Assembly: GCA_964527315.1 (NCBI GenBank)
Contig: CAZGOQ010000031.1
Coordinates: 1-20,819 of the forward strand
Direction: 5' to 3'
From: HGM13006 sp964527315
GTDB lineage: Bacteria; Bacillota; Clostridia; Oscillospirales; Oscillospiraceae
Length of the DNA: 20,819 nt
This document shows, one piece after another, positions 1-8,618 of the stretch; within the stretch, counting starts at the first letter, position 1, and the number at the start of each line of letters is the position of its first letter. Below the pieces are notes generated by a model, which was given only the letters and a program-made list of their open reading frames with translations, searched no databases and was not told the origin of the DNA. Position numbers and translations under genes: made by a program.

Positions 1-1
1 T

Positions 2-883
2 GTAATTAAGACTCCCAGCAGACGTGTCTTTGAGGTTTTTAACTATCTGCTCCTGGCCTGTTTCGGCATCATCTGTCTGCTGCCTGTGCTGCACTGTATC
101 TGGGCGTCCTTCTCGGATCCTACCCTGATGGCGCAGCATTCCGGCATCATTCTCTATCCGCTGTTTGACGCGGATCACCCCATCACATGGTACGGTTATA
201 AAATGGTCTTTGGAAACAACTCCCTGCTCATGGGCTATGCCAACACCATTTTCTACTGCGCCGTGGGCGGTGCGTTTTCTACCATCGTCTGCACCATGGG
301 CGGCTTCGTGTTGTCCCGTAAGGGCCTGGTCCTGAAGAAGTATGTCATGGTCCTGATCACCATTACCATGTTCTTCAACGGCGGTATGATTCCTACATAT
401 ATGGTCATCAAGGGCCTGCATATGTTGGATACCCGTTGGGTCATGATCATTCCCAACGCGGTGAACGTCATGAGCCTGGTCATCATCCGTACTGCCATTC
501 AGGGCATGCCGGATTCTCTGGAAGAGTCCGCCCGTCTTGACGGCGCTGGTAACTTTACCATCCTGTTCAAGATCGTGATCCCTCTGGTAAAGGCAACTGT
601 GGCCGTTCTGGCACTGCAGTACATCCTGATGAAATGGAATTCCTACTTCGAAGCGATGATCTATCTCCAGACTCGTGCGCTTTATCCCCTCCAGGTTATC
701 CTGAAAGAAATTCTGACGGAATCGGATTCTTCTTCCTTGACCTACGATCCGGAGCTTGCCAAGTACTCCGATCTGGTGGAATATTGTACCATCGTAGTTG
801 CGATTCTCCCCATTTTCTGCTTCTACCCCTTCATCCTGAAGTACTTTACCAAGGGCATGATGGTCGGCTCCCTGAAGGGCTGA
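2..883 (+). CDS. Carbohydrate ABC transporter permease, LplC/YtcP type (5' end cut by window)
   Basis: Inner membrane permease of a binding-protein-dependent sugar or oligosaccharide importer. The reading frame is open from the first bases, so the true start lies upstream of the window; the GTG at 86 is only an internal codon, because the sequence before it encodes the first membrane helix. Several hydrophobic segments are visible. The cytoplasmic EAA loop that docks onto the ATPase is clear (EESARLDGAGNF followed by IVIPL, around 520-590). The late segment ALYPLQVILKEIL is typical of the LplC/YtcP branch, which usually pairs with an LplB-type permease and a lipoprotein binding protein; these would be expected upstream and cannot be seen. 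The substrate cannot be told from the sequence. A strong terminator follows 30 bases after the stop, so this is the last gene of its operon. Confidence 0.9.
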   Translation, partial: VIKTPSRRVFEVFNYLLLACFGIICLLPVLHCIWASFSDPTLMAQHSGIILYPLFDADHPITWYGYKMVFGNNSLLMGYANTIFYCAVGGAFSTIVCTMGGFVLSRKGLVLKKYVMVLITITMFFNGGMIPTYMVIKGLHMLDTRWVMIIPNAVNVMSLVIIRTAIQGMPDSLEESARLDGAGNFTILFKIVIPLVKATVAVLALQYILMKWNSYFEAMIYLQTRALYPLQVILKEILTESDSSSLTYDPELAKYSDLVEYCTIVVAILPIFCFYPFILKYFTKGMMVGSLKG

Positions 884-912
884 TTTCCGCCGAGAAGAAT
901 TCTGAGCGATTT

Positions 913-942
913 AAGTGCGCCGCAAATGCGGCGCACTTTTTC
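913..942 (+). terminator. Rho-independent terminator after the ABC permease
   Basis: A perfect 11-bp stem (913-923 with 928-938), rich in GC, closes a 4-base AAAT loop and runs into a T tract. It separates the transporter operon from the cell wall operon. Confidence 0.93.
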
Positions 943-975
943 TATGCCTTCGCGGCGCAAAGAAACAAAATTCCC

Positions 976-1004
976 TTGTAATCTATGCTTGATTGAAGTA
1001 TAAT
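976..1004 (+). promoter_or_regulatory. SigA-type promoter of the dcw operon
   Basis: TTGTAA at 976-981 and a perfect TATAAT at 999-1004 are separated by 17 bases. It lies between the upstream terminator and rsmH, giving a leader of about 30 bases. No comparable promoter was noticed between rsmH and ftsQ, so this one probably drives the whole run of genes. Confidence 0.8.
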
Positions 1005-1038
1005 TTCAGGGAAACATGAAATCATGTTGGGAGGCGCT

Positions 1039-1971
1039 ATGGAGTTTTTACATAAATCTGTGCTGCTGCAGGAATGCATTGACGGCCTGAATATTTCGAG
1101 TTCCGGAATTTATCTGGATGGAACATTGGGCGGCGCAGGCCACTCTGCGGAGATTGTGCGGCGGCTGACTTCCGGACGCCTGATTGGCGTGGATCGGGAT
1201 GCGGCTGCGCTGGAAGCGGCGAAAAAACGCCTGGAGCCCTGGAAAGACCGGGTGACGCTGGTACACGCAAACTTCCGGAATCTGGAAACGGTCCTTTCTG
1301 ATTTGGACCTGAAGCAGATTGACGGAATGCTCTTTGATCTGGGGGTATCTTCGCCCCAGCTGGATCAGGGCGAGCGGGGGTTCTCCTACATGGTAGACGC
1401 TCCGCTGGATATGCGCATGGATCAAGAAGATCGGCTGACTGCCTATGAGATCGTCAACCAGTGGCCCGGAGAGGAACTGCGCCGCATTCTCTATGATTAT
1501 GGCGAGGAGCGTTATGCGCCGCAGATTGCCGCTGCAATTGATCGGAGACGGAAGGAAAAACCCATCGATACAACGCTGGAACTGGTGGACGTCATCAAAG
1601 GTGCGCTGCCGGCGCAGGCTCTGCGGGAAAAACAGCATCCGGCCAAGCGGAGTTTTCAGGCGATTCGCATTGCGGTGAATGATGAATTGGACGCGATTCG
1701 GGAACTGATGGAGACAGCGATTCCCCATCTGAACCCCGGTGGCCGGCTGGCTGTGATCACGTTCCATTCGTTGGAGGATCGGATCGTGAAGTCCGCCATG
1801 GCTGCGGCGGCCAAAGGCTGCACCTGTCCGCCGGATTTTCCTGTTTGCGTTTGCGGCAAGACCCCCAAGGTGAAGCTGATCACGCGCAAGCCGATTATTT
1901 CCGGGGAGAAAGAACGAAACGATAATCCCAGAGCCCGCAGCGCAAAGCTGCGGATCTGTGAAAAATTATAA
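1039..1971 (+). CDS. rsmH: 16S rRNA (cytosine-1402-N4)-methyltransferase RsmH
   Basis: RsmH (formerly MraW) methylates N4 of C1402 in the 16S rRNA decoding centre, using S-adenosylmethionine. The N-terminus MEFLHKSVLLQECI is the family signature. The SAM-binding loop GTLGGAGHS is at about residues 28-36, FDLGVSSPQLDQGERGFSY lies mid-protein, and RSAKLRICEKL closes the C-terminus. Length is 310 residues, normal for the family. An in-frame ATG at 1024 exists, but GGGAGG at 1029-1034 sits inside that extension and points to the ATG at 1039. It is the first gene of the dcw operon, a very common position, though its usual upstream partner mraZ is absent here. The stop is followed directly by the ribosome site of the next gene. 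Confidence 0.96.
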   Translation: MEFLHKSVLLQECIDGLNISSSGIYLDGTLGGAGHSAEIVRRLTSGRLIGVDRDAAALEAAKKRLEPWKDRVTLVHANFRNLETVLSDLDLKQIDGMLFDLGVSSPQLDQGERGFSYMVDAPLDMRMDQEDRLTAYEIVNQWPGEELRRILYDYGEERYAPQIAAAIDRRRKEKPIDTTLELVDVIKGALPAQALREKQHPAKRSFQAIRIAVNDELDAIRELMETAIPHLNPGGRLAVITFHSLEDRIVKSAMAAAAKGCTCPPDFPVCVCGKTPKVKLITRKPIISGEKERNDNPRARSAKLRICEKL

Positions 1972-1982
1972 GGAGGATTCTT

Positions 1983-2300
1983 TTGCGTCGCTTCCGGTCG
2001 AAGGACGTGGAAACAACAACGCTGGAACGATGCCTGCCATGGCTGCTTGGATTTCTGCTGTGCGCAGTGATCGTGCTGGGCAATGTGCGGCTGTATGAAT
2101 TGAAGCTGGATAATGAGGGAAAACAGCAGCAGGTCACAGCTATGACCGAAGAAGTGGGAAGCTTGAAAAAACAAAAAGCTGCCGCGGAGCGGAAGTTGGA
2201 GCAGCGGGCGAAGGCTATGGGGTACGGCCAGATCGCGCCGGAGGAGATCATTGTGGTCCATGTGGGCCGTGAGCCGGAAGCGCAGAGGGAAGCACCGTGA
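1983..2300 (+). CDS. ftsL: FtsL-like septum protein
   Basis: Small bitopic division protein that would form a complex with FtsQ/DivIB and DivIC and activate the septal peptidoglycan synthase. It is called from architecture and position, since FtsL is poorly conserved. The 105-residue protein has a basic cytoplasmic N-terminus, one membrane helix (about residues 18-36, LPWLLGFLLCAVIVLGN), then a heptad-like charged coiled coil (about 38-75, with EEVGSLKKQKAAAERKL). It lies between rsmH and the class B PBP, the standard ftsL slot. The start is TTG at 1983, chosen because AAGGAGG at 1970-1976 is ideally spaced and overlaps the rsmH stop. The symbol is by synteny rather than strong sequence identity. 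Confidence 0.8.
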   Translation: MRRFRSKDVETTTLERCLPWLLGFLLCAVIVLGNVRLYELKLDNEGKQQQVTAMTEEVGSLKKQKAAAERKLEQRAKAMGYGQIAPEEIIVVHVGREPEAQREAP

Positions 2301-2340
2301 ATATATGGGACAGAACCAGGCATATAGTGAAAAGAGAGAT

Positions 2341-2349
2341 GGAAAGGAG
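2341..2349 (+). promoter_or_regulatory. Ribosome binding site deciding a TTG start
   Basis: GGAAAGGAG lies 9 bases before an in-frame TTG at 2359. The alternative ATG at 2305 has only a distant GAGG about 16 bases upstream. This favours the TTG as the start of the PBP gene. Confidence 0.6.
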
Positions 2350-2358
2350 TATGTCCCA

Positions 2359-4680
2359 TTGAAACATTCGATCCCAAAGCCGAGAATTGAAGGGGATGCC
2401 AGCCGCACCATATTGAAACGGACGGCAGTATTGATGGCATTGTTTGGCTTTGTTGTATTTTTGCCGCTGATTTGGAAGCTGGTTTCCCTGCAGATTGTCC
2501 ACTACGACGAACTGAGCCGGATGGCTGCGGCCAATCAGACCAGAACCAGCACGGTGACCCCAGCCCGGGGAACGATCTATGATCGAAATATGAATGTGCT
2601 GGCGGTTAGTGCAGATGTGGAAAACGTCTGCATTGATCCCAACGAATTGGGGCTTTCCGGCCAGGATTGTGATAAAATTGCAGAGGATCTGAGCCAGATG
2701 CTGGACGTGGAGAAAACAAAGATCCTCAAGCTGATGGAGGATACCAGCTATCGCTATCAGATCATCAAGCGAAAGGTGGAACAGGAGGAAGCGGCGCAGG
2801 TTCGGGCATATATCACAGAAGAGAAAATCACAGGCGTATATCTGGAGCCGGACACAAAGCGATACTATCCCTACGGTGCGCTGGCGGCACAGGTACTCGG
2901 TTTTGTGGGAAGTGACAATACAGGGCTTGACGGCGTGGAAGCCGCCTGCGACAGCACCTTAACCGGCATCGGCGGTGCCATTACCTCGGCAAAGGGAAAT
3001 TACGGCACAGATATGCTGTTTCACTATGAGACATACCGGGATGCGGTGGGCGGCAACGATGTGGTGCTGACCATCGACGCCACGGTGCAGGAAATGCTGG
3101 AAAAGCATATGGAGGAGGCCATCACCCAGTATGATGTGCAAAACGGCGCATTTGGCGTTGTGATGAATGTCAACTCCGGAGAAATTTTGGCAATGGCAAC
3201 GCTGGAAAGCTACGACCCCAACAATTACGCGGTCATCTATGACGCAAAAACGTCGGAAGTTTTGGAGCAGCAGTATCAGGAAGCAATGCAGGCAGAAAGG
3301 GAGGAACAGGAAGCACTCCTTGCCGCCTATAATACGGCGGTGGCCAATGCCCGGCTGAATCAATGGCGTAACCGTGTAATTTCTGACGGCTATGAGCCTG
3401 GTTCCACCTTTAAGAGCATCACATTGGCGTCGGCGCTGGAGGAAGGGGCGGTCAGCCTGTCCGACAGCTTTTACTGTTCCGGCAGCACCAGCGTCAAAGG
3501 CCGCACCAAAGCGCTCCACTGCTGGAAAACAGCGGGCCACGGGCAGCAGACGACGGCGGAAGCGCTGCAGAATTCCTGCAATGTGGCATTTGCCAATATC
3601 GGCATCCGGCTGGGCGGCGAAAAGCTGTTTGAATATGTCCACAAATTCGGGCTGACGGAAAAAACAAAGATCGAACTGGGAGGCGAAGCCAGCGGCATCT
3701 TTTTTGACAAGGCAACGCTGGCCGATCCCGACAGCTATGCATCCCTTACTTCAGCGGCCTTTGGGCAGACATTTAAAATCACGCCTCTGCAGCTGGTGCG
3801 GGCCATTTCCGCAGTGGTCAACGGGGGATATCTGTTGGAGCCGCATATGGTGAAGGAAGTGCTTTCTCCCGATGGAGAGCAGGTGGAGGAGACAGAGCGG
3901 ACGGTGATCCGTCAGGTCATCAGCGAGGAAACCTCCAAGACCATGTGCGAACTGTTGGAATCTGTGGTATCTCAGGGCACTGCAAAGAATGCGCAGATCG
4001 CCGGTTACCGCATTGGAGGCAAAACAGGGACCTCCGAAAAAATCGACGTATTCGACGAAGAGGGAAATCCGGTTCAGGATAAGATCGTTTCCTTTGTGGG
4101 AATTGCGCCCATGGACGACCCGCAGTTTATCTGTCTGATCGCTTTGGACACGCCTTCCCGTGCGACAGGATATTACATCTCCGGCGGTCAGATGGGCGCA
4201 CCGACAGTACGGGATGTTTTGGCGGATATGCTGCCCTATATGGGCATTGAACCGGATTACAGCGAAGAAGAACCGCAGATGGAGGATGTGACCATGCCGG
4301 AGGTGCTGGGACTGGGGATTGCAGAGGCCCGGTCGGCGCTGTCGGAAAGAAGTTTGACTTACCGCACCGTCGGCGACGGGGAGACGGTCAGCGAGCAGGT
4401 GCCAGCCGCCGGTGCGACCCTGCCGGGCGGAAGTGAAGTGATCCTGTATTTGGGACAGACCCCGGAACATACGACGGCACAGGCGCCCAATGTGATCGGG
4501 CAGGATGCGGAGACTGCGAACCGTTTGCTGACAGATGCGGGCCTGTATATGAAAATCATCGGCGCGACTGGCAGTGAGGGAACCATCCTGGCAGTGCGGC
4601 AAAATCCGAAGGCGGGCACGGAGGTAGAAAACGGCACGGTCGTGGAGGTGGAATTTTCTGACCTCGGCGCCCGGGATTGA
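2359..4680 (+). CDS. Class B penicillin-binding protein with two PASTA domains (SpoVD/FtsI/PBP2x type)
   Basis: Septal transpeptidase that cross-links peptidoglycan strands made by its partner SEDS polymerase (8619-9749). Numbering from the TTG start: short cytoplasmic tail, one membrane anchor (about 16-37), a PBP dimerisation domain, then the transpeptidase domain with STFK (active serine 349), SCN (406-408) and KTGT (555-558). Two PASTA repeats follow (about 646-701 and 709-768). The 773-residue length is long for the family. Part of the excess is a helical, Glu/Gln-rich stretch of about 47 residues just before the active-site motif, where compact relatives have about a dozen. The start TTG 2359 has a good ribosome site; ATG 2305 would add 18 residues. 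It could be the vegetative division enzyme (FtsI/PBP2B role) or the sporulation enzyme SpoVD; the sequence does not decide, so no symbol is given. Confidence 0.93.
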   Translation: MKHSIPKPRIEGDASRTILKRTAVLMALFGFVVFLPLIWKLVSLQIVHYDELSRMAAANQTRTSTVTPARGTIYDRNMNVLAVSADVENVCIDPNELGLSGQDCDKIAEDLSQMLDVEKTKILKLMEDTSYRYQIIKRKVEQEEAAQVRAYITEEKITGVYLEPDTKRYYPYGALAAQVLGFVGSDNTGLDGVEAACDSTLTGIGGAITSAKGNYGTDMLFHYETYRDAVGGNDVVLTIDATVQEMLEKHMEEAITQYDVQNGAFGVVMNVNSGEILAMATLESYDPNNYAVIYDAKTSEVLEQQYQEAMQAEREEQEALLAAYNTAVANARLNQWRNRVISDGYEPGSTFKSITLASALEEGAVSLSDSFYCSGSTSVKGRTKALHCWKTAGHGQQTTAEALQNSCNVAFANIGIRLGGEKLFEYVHKFGLTEKTKIELGGEASGIFFDKATLADPDSYASLTSAAFGQTFKITPLQLVRAISAVVNGGYLLEPHMVKEVLSPDGEQVEETERTVIRQVISEETSKTMCELLESVVSQGTAKNAQIAGYRIGGKTGTSEKIDVFDEEGNPVQDKIVSFVGIAPMDDPQFICLIALDTPSRATGYYISGGQMGAPTVRDVLADMLPYMGIEPDYSEEEPQMEDVTMPEVLGLGIAEARSALSERSLTYRTVGDGETVSEQVPAAGATLPGGSEVILYLGQTPEHTTAQAPNVIGQDAETANRLLTDAGLYMKIIGATGSEGTILAVRQNPKAGTEVENGTVVEVEFSDLGARD

Positions 4681-4718
4681 GGTCCGGCCCGTATGTGGAG
4701 ATAAGGGAGTGTATGAAA

Positions 4719-6169
4719 ATGAAGTTCAATGAATTGCTGCGCGGGATGGAGATAACGGAGCAGTGCGCACCCGGCGATATGGAGATTACAGGCGTCAGTT
4801 ATGATTCCCGGCAGGTTCAGCCCGGAGATTTGTTCGTGGCAGTGACGGGCTTTGCAACCGACGGACACAAATTTATTCCAATGGCGGTGGAAAGGGGTGC
4901 GGCGGCAGTGCTGTGCGAAAGACCGCCGGAGCAGACGGTTCCCTATGTGCAGGTGGAAAACAGCCGGAGGGCGCTGGCGCTGGTTTCTGCAAATTTTTTC
5001 GGGCGTCCGGCGGATCGGATGACGCTGATCGGCATTACCGGTACCAACGGGAAAACGTCCAGCACCTATCTTTTAAAGACCGTTCTGGAAAAGACGTTAA
5101 ACGCAAAGGTGGGACTGATCGGCACCATTCAGAATATGATTGGCGATCAGGTGATCGACACGGAGCGGACAACGCCGGAATCTTACGAACTGCAAAAGTT
5201 GTTTGATGAAATGCTCCGGGCAGGCTGCACGCATGTGATCATGGAGGTGTCCTCTCACTCCCTGGCCCTCGATCGAGTGGCGGGCCTGCGTTTCCAGGTG
5301 GGCGCCTTTACAAACTTGACGCAGGNNNNNNNNNNTTTCACAAGACCATGGAGGAATATCGGAAGGCCAAGGCTATTTTGTTTCAAAACTGCGAAAAGGG
5401 CGTGCTGAATGGAGACGACCCGGCTGCGGAAAAGATATTGGAAACGGCCACCTGCTGGAGCATGACGGTCGGACGGCATCCGGAGCAGGATCTGGTGGCG
5501 GAGGACCCGGTACTCCATGCGGACGGCGTGGAGTTTACCGCCCGCATGGGCGAAGAACGCGCCCGTGTCTGTCTGGGCATTCCCGGCAGCTTTACGGTGT
5601 ATAACGCGTTGATTGTGCTGGGAATTGCCGTCGCGCTGGGCATCCCGCTTCGGCAGGCGGCGCAGGCACTGGGAACCGCCAAGGGCGTTAAGGGCCGGGT
5701 GGAGGTGGTTCCAACGCCGGGAAAGGACTATACGGTGCTGATCGACTATGCGCATGCACCGGACGGACTGGAAAATGTTTTGAAATCGGTCCGGGGCTTC
5801 TGTAAGGGGCGGCTGATTGCGGTCTTCGGCTGCGGCGGGGACCGGGACAAAACCAAACGGCCCGTGATGGGAAAGATCGGCGCAAGGCTTGCGGATATTG
5901 CGATTATCACCTCGGATAATCCCAGGACGGAGGATCCGTTTCAAATCATCGACATGATTCTGGAAGGGATTGCGGATCAGAGCAACTGCATTGTGGAGGA
6001 AAATCGCCGGAAGGCCATCAAAATGGCGATGGATATGGCGAAAAAGGACGATATCATTGTCCTGTGCGGCAAGGGACATGAAACCTATCAGATCCTTGGC
6101 ACAGAGAAAACGCACCTGGATGAGCGGGAGGTTGTGGCCGCCTGTCTCCGGGATGAAAAGGGGATGTAA
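4719..6169 (+). CDS. murE: UDP-MurNAc-tripeptide synthetase MurE (assembly gap inside)
   Basis: Cytoplasmic ATP-dependent ligase adding the third stem-peptide residue to UDP-MurNAc-L-Ala-D-Glu. ITGTNGKTSSTY holds the P-loop lysine (residue 112), TTPESYEL and EVSSHSLALDRV follow, then the gap, then HAPDGLENVL and GCGGDRDKTKRP. DNPRTEDP at 5915-5938 is the motif associated with meso-diaminopimelate rather than lysine, so the wall is probably DAP-type. Ten N at 5326-5335 interrupt the gene: the frame before ends TNLTQ plus a G, and the frame after starts FHKTMEEY. The family reads TQDHLDFHKTM here, which needs 11 missing bases, not 10. The apparent frameshift is therefore best explained as a gap-size artefact; the intact protein would have about 483 residues. 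ATG 4719 lies 9 bases after GGGAG; ATG 4713 is too close. The gene ends 3 bases before murF. Confidence 0.93.
5326..5335. other. Run of 10 N: assembly gap
   Basis: Ten undetermined bases within murE. The flanking protein sequence indicates that the true missing segment is probably 11 bases, encoding most of the conserved DHLD motif. Confidence 0.97.
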
Positions 6170-6172
6170 GCC

Positions 6173-7552
6173 ATGAGACCGACAACACTGAAACAGATCG
6201 CGCTCTGGTGCGGCGGCACGGTGGCGGCGGAGCATGAGAGGATCGAGGTGACCAGCCTGTGTCATGATTCCAGAGAAGCGGAGCCGGGTGCGCTGTTTTT
6301 TGCGCTGGAGGGACAGACGGACGGACACCGGTTCATCTCCGCAGCTGCGAAACGGGGCGCTGTGGCGGCAGTGGTCAGCCAAAAGCAGGAGTCGGAGGTT
6401 CCGCAGATTCTGGTGGAGGATACCAGAAAAGCCCTGCGGGAGATCGCGGCGGCTTATAAGGAGACCATGCAGTGCAAGACCGTTGCCATCACAGGCAGTG
6501 TAGGAAAGACGACCACACGGACCATGGTTTCGGCGCTTTTGGAGCGGAAATATCATACCTGCGGCACGGTGAAAAACTATAACAACGACATTGGTCTGCC
6601 GGTGACCATTGGGAAAAGCGACCCGGACTGCGAGATGCTGGTGCTGGAAATGGGGATGAACCATTTTGGCGAAATGCGCCAGCTGACTGCCATCGGGAAG
6701 CCGGATATGGTGGTCATTACCAATATCGGCAGTATGCATATTGAGAATCTGGGCTCCCGGGAGGGAATCCTGAAGGCCAAGCTGGAAATTTTAGAGGGAC
6801 TGCATCCCGGCGGCTGCGCCGTATTCAACGGGGATGAGCCGCTGCTATGGAATTTGCGGGAGAAAAAGGTCTGTGAGACGGTATACTTTGGCATTGAGAA
6901 TCCAGCCTGCACGGTGCGGGGCATGGATGTGGAATTGATGGAGACCGGGAGCCGGTTCCGTATTGTGGGACTGGGTCATGATTTTTCGGTGGAACTGCCG
7001 GTCAGAGGCCTGCACAATGTACATAATGCATTGGCAGCCATTACCGTAGCGCTGTTGCTGGATGTGCCGGAGCGGGATATCCAGCAGGCCATGGCGGTCT
7101 ATGAAAACACCAGCCAGCGACAGCATACCATCCGCTGGAAGGATTACACGATCATCGACGATACCTATAACGCGGGGCCGGAATCTATGGAGGCGGCGCT
7201 CCGGGTGTTGGGAGATACCAATGGGACTGTGGAGGGCTTTCGCCGGATTGCCGTCCTCGGCGATATGCTGGAACTTGGGAATCATTCCAGCGCGGAGCAC
7301 CACCGGATTGGGCGGGTGGCTGTCTATAAGGCGGATCTGATCCTGACCTATGGTCCTCTTTCGGAGAAGATTACCCGGGGGGCGATCACAGGGGGCATGG
7401 GCCAGCGAAACGCACTGAACTTCTCCAGTCAGGAGGAACTGCTCAATGTTCTGAAAAGTCGGGCACGGCCCGGAGATGTGCTGCTGTTTAAAGGCAGTCA
7501 TGGAATGCATATGGATGCCGTTTTGAAGGAGTTTATGGAAGAAGAGAAATAA
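6173..7552 (+). CDS. murF: UDP-MurNAc-pentapeptide synthetase MurF
   Basis: ATP-dependent cytoplasmic ligase that joins D-Ala-D-Ala to the UDP-MurNAc tripeptide, the last soluble step of precursor synthesis. The Mur ligase plan is complete: N-terminal substrate domain with DSREAEPGALFFAL, ATP-binding loop GSVGKTTT (lysine 112), the NYNNDIGLP and EMGMNHFGEM motifs, TNIGSMHIENLGSREGI, and the C-terminal domain with IDDTYNAGPESM and AVLGDMLELG. The last of these motifs distinguish MurF from MurE. Length is 459 residues, normal. ATG 6173 lies 9 bases after AAAAGGGG at 6156-6163, inside the end of murE, which suggests translational coupling. Its product feeds MraY, encoded next. Confidence 0.96.
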   Translation: MRPTTLKQIALWCGGTVAAEHERIEVTSLCHDSREAEPGALFFALEGQTDGHRFISAAAKRGAVAAVVSQKQESEVPQILVEDTRKALREIAAAYKETMQCKTVAITGSVGKTTTRTMVSALLERKYHTCGTVKNYNNDIGLPVTIGKSDPDCEMLVLEMGMNHFGEMRQLTAIGKPDMVVITNIGSMHIENLGSREGILKAKLEILEGLHPGGCAVFNGDEPLLWNLREKKVCETVYFGIENPACTVRGMDVELMETGSRFRIVGLGHDFSVELPVRGLHNVHNALAAITVALLLDVPERDIQQAMAVYENTSQRQHTIRWKDYTIIDDTYNAGPESMEAALRVLGDTNGTVEGFRRIAVLGDMLELGNHSSAEHHRIGRVAVYKADLILTYGPLSEKITRGAITGGMGQRNALNFSSQEELLNVLKSRARPGDVLLFKGSHGMHMDAVLKEFMEEEK

Positions 7553-7615
7553 TGTCCGACGGGAAGCGTCCCGGAAGGGATGGAACCTGAAATTATGGAA
7601 CGGAGGACTGGAACT

Positions 7616-8593
7616 ATGCAAAGTATCATTACCTGTGCGCTGGCATTCGTCATCAGCGCCGCCGCCGGGAAATTGATCATCCGTGGACTGCGGGCGCTTC
7701 ATGTGGGCCAGAGCATTCGGGAGATCGGACCTACCTGGCACAACAGCAAACAGGGAACGCCCACTATGGGTGGCGTGATTTTTATGCTCGGCTGTGTGGC
7801 TTGCCTGATTATGGGAGCGGAAGCGTTTCGGTCAGGGGACTATACCCATCTGATGATTTTTGGCTTTTCTCTGTTTTTCGGCGGGATCGGTTTTCTGGAT
7901 GACTTTATCAGCGTGAAAAAGAAGCGCAATTTGGGATTGACGGAGTTACAGAAGCTGCTGCTTCAACTGTTGGTGGCGGCGCTGTATCTGGTGCTGCTGC
8001 GGCGTACCGGACATCTCAGTTCGCAATTGTATATTCCATTTGTCAATGTAAGCATTCAAATTCCGTGGGTACTCTATCTGCTTTTGAGCATTTTTATCAT
8101 TGTAGGTACAGTCAATGCAGTCAATCTCACCGACGGCGTCGACGGGCTTTGCAGTTCAGTGACAGTCGTGGTGATGGCGCTCTATGCGGTGGTGGCCTGG
8201 CAGTGGGAACAGATCGGTTCTTCGCTGTTTGCCAGTGCACTGGTGGGCGGTCTGCTGGGATTTCTGGTCTATAATTTCCACCCGGCAAAGGTATTCATGG
8301 GAGACACTGGTTCGCTGTTTTTAGGCGGCGCGGTCTGCGGCCTGGCCTATGCGCTGGATATGCCGCTGATCCTGATTCTTGTGGGAATTATTTACATTAT
8401 TGAAACGCTGAGCGATATTATTCAGGTGACGTATTTCAAGCTGACCCATGGCAAGCGTATCTTTAAAATGGCGCCGTTGCATCATCATTTTGAGAAATGC
8501 GGCTGGAGCGAGGTAAAGATCGTGGTAGTGTTTACCGCAGTGACCATTGTATTCTGTGCGCTTGCGTATCTTGGAGTTATGCATCGCTTTTGA
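7616..8593 (+). CDS. mraY: Phospho-MurNAc-pentapeptide transferase MraY
   Basis: Polytopic membrane enzyme that transfers phospho-MurNAc-pentapeptide from UDP to undecaprenyl phosphate, making lipid I. All family motifs are visible: HNSKQGTPTMGG (residues 42-53), the DDF aspartates (95-97), NAVNLTDGVDGL (167-178), FMGDTGS (227-233) and the histidine loop MAPLHHHFE (285-293). About ten hydrophobic helices and 325 residues fit the family. ATG 7616 was chosen because CGGAGG at 7601-7606 lies 9 bases upstream; ATG 7580 and 7595 would add residues before the usual N-terminus and lack a well-spaced site. In many clostridial clusters murD follows mraY, but here the SEDS gene follows after only 25 bases. 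Confidence 0.97.
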   Translation: MQSIITCALAFVISAAAGKLIIRGLRALHVGQSIREIGPTWHNSKQGTPTMGGVIFMLGCVACLIMGAEAFRSGDYTHLMIFGFSLFFGGIGFLDDFISVKKKRNLGLTELQKLLLQLLVAALYLVLLRRTGHLSSQLYIPFVNVSIQIPWVLYLLLSIFIIVGTVNAVNLTDGVDGLCSSVTVVVMALYAVVAWQWEQIGSSLFASALVGGLLGFLVYNFHPAKVFMGDTGSLFLGGAVCGLAYALDMPLILILVGIIYIIETLSDIIQVTYFKLTHGKRIFKMAPLHHHFEKCGWSEVKIVVVFTAVTIVFCALAYLGVMHRF

Positions 8594-8618
8594 TTTGATC
8601 ACCGTGTGAGGAGGGCCT

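Noticed and set aside
634..981. A plus-strand open frame overlapping the ABC permease end
   Set aside because: It overlaps the permease in another frame, runs through the terminator and promoter, and has no ribosome site or family features.
4719..6169. murE as a frameshifted pseudogene
   Set aside because: The frame change falls exactly at the N run and is explained by a one-base error in gap size. Both halves carry intact family motifs.
5255..6739. A 494-residue open frame on the minus strand
   Set aside because: It lies antisense to murE and murF, runs through the N gap, and its translation is low-complexity with His/Arg excess and no recognisable motif. It is a shadow of the real genes.
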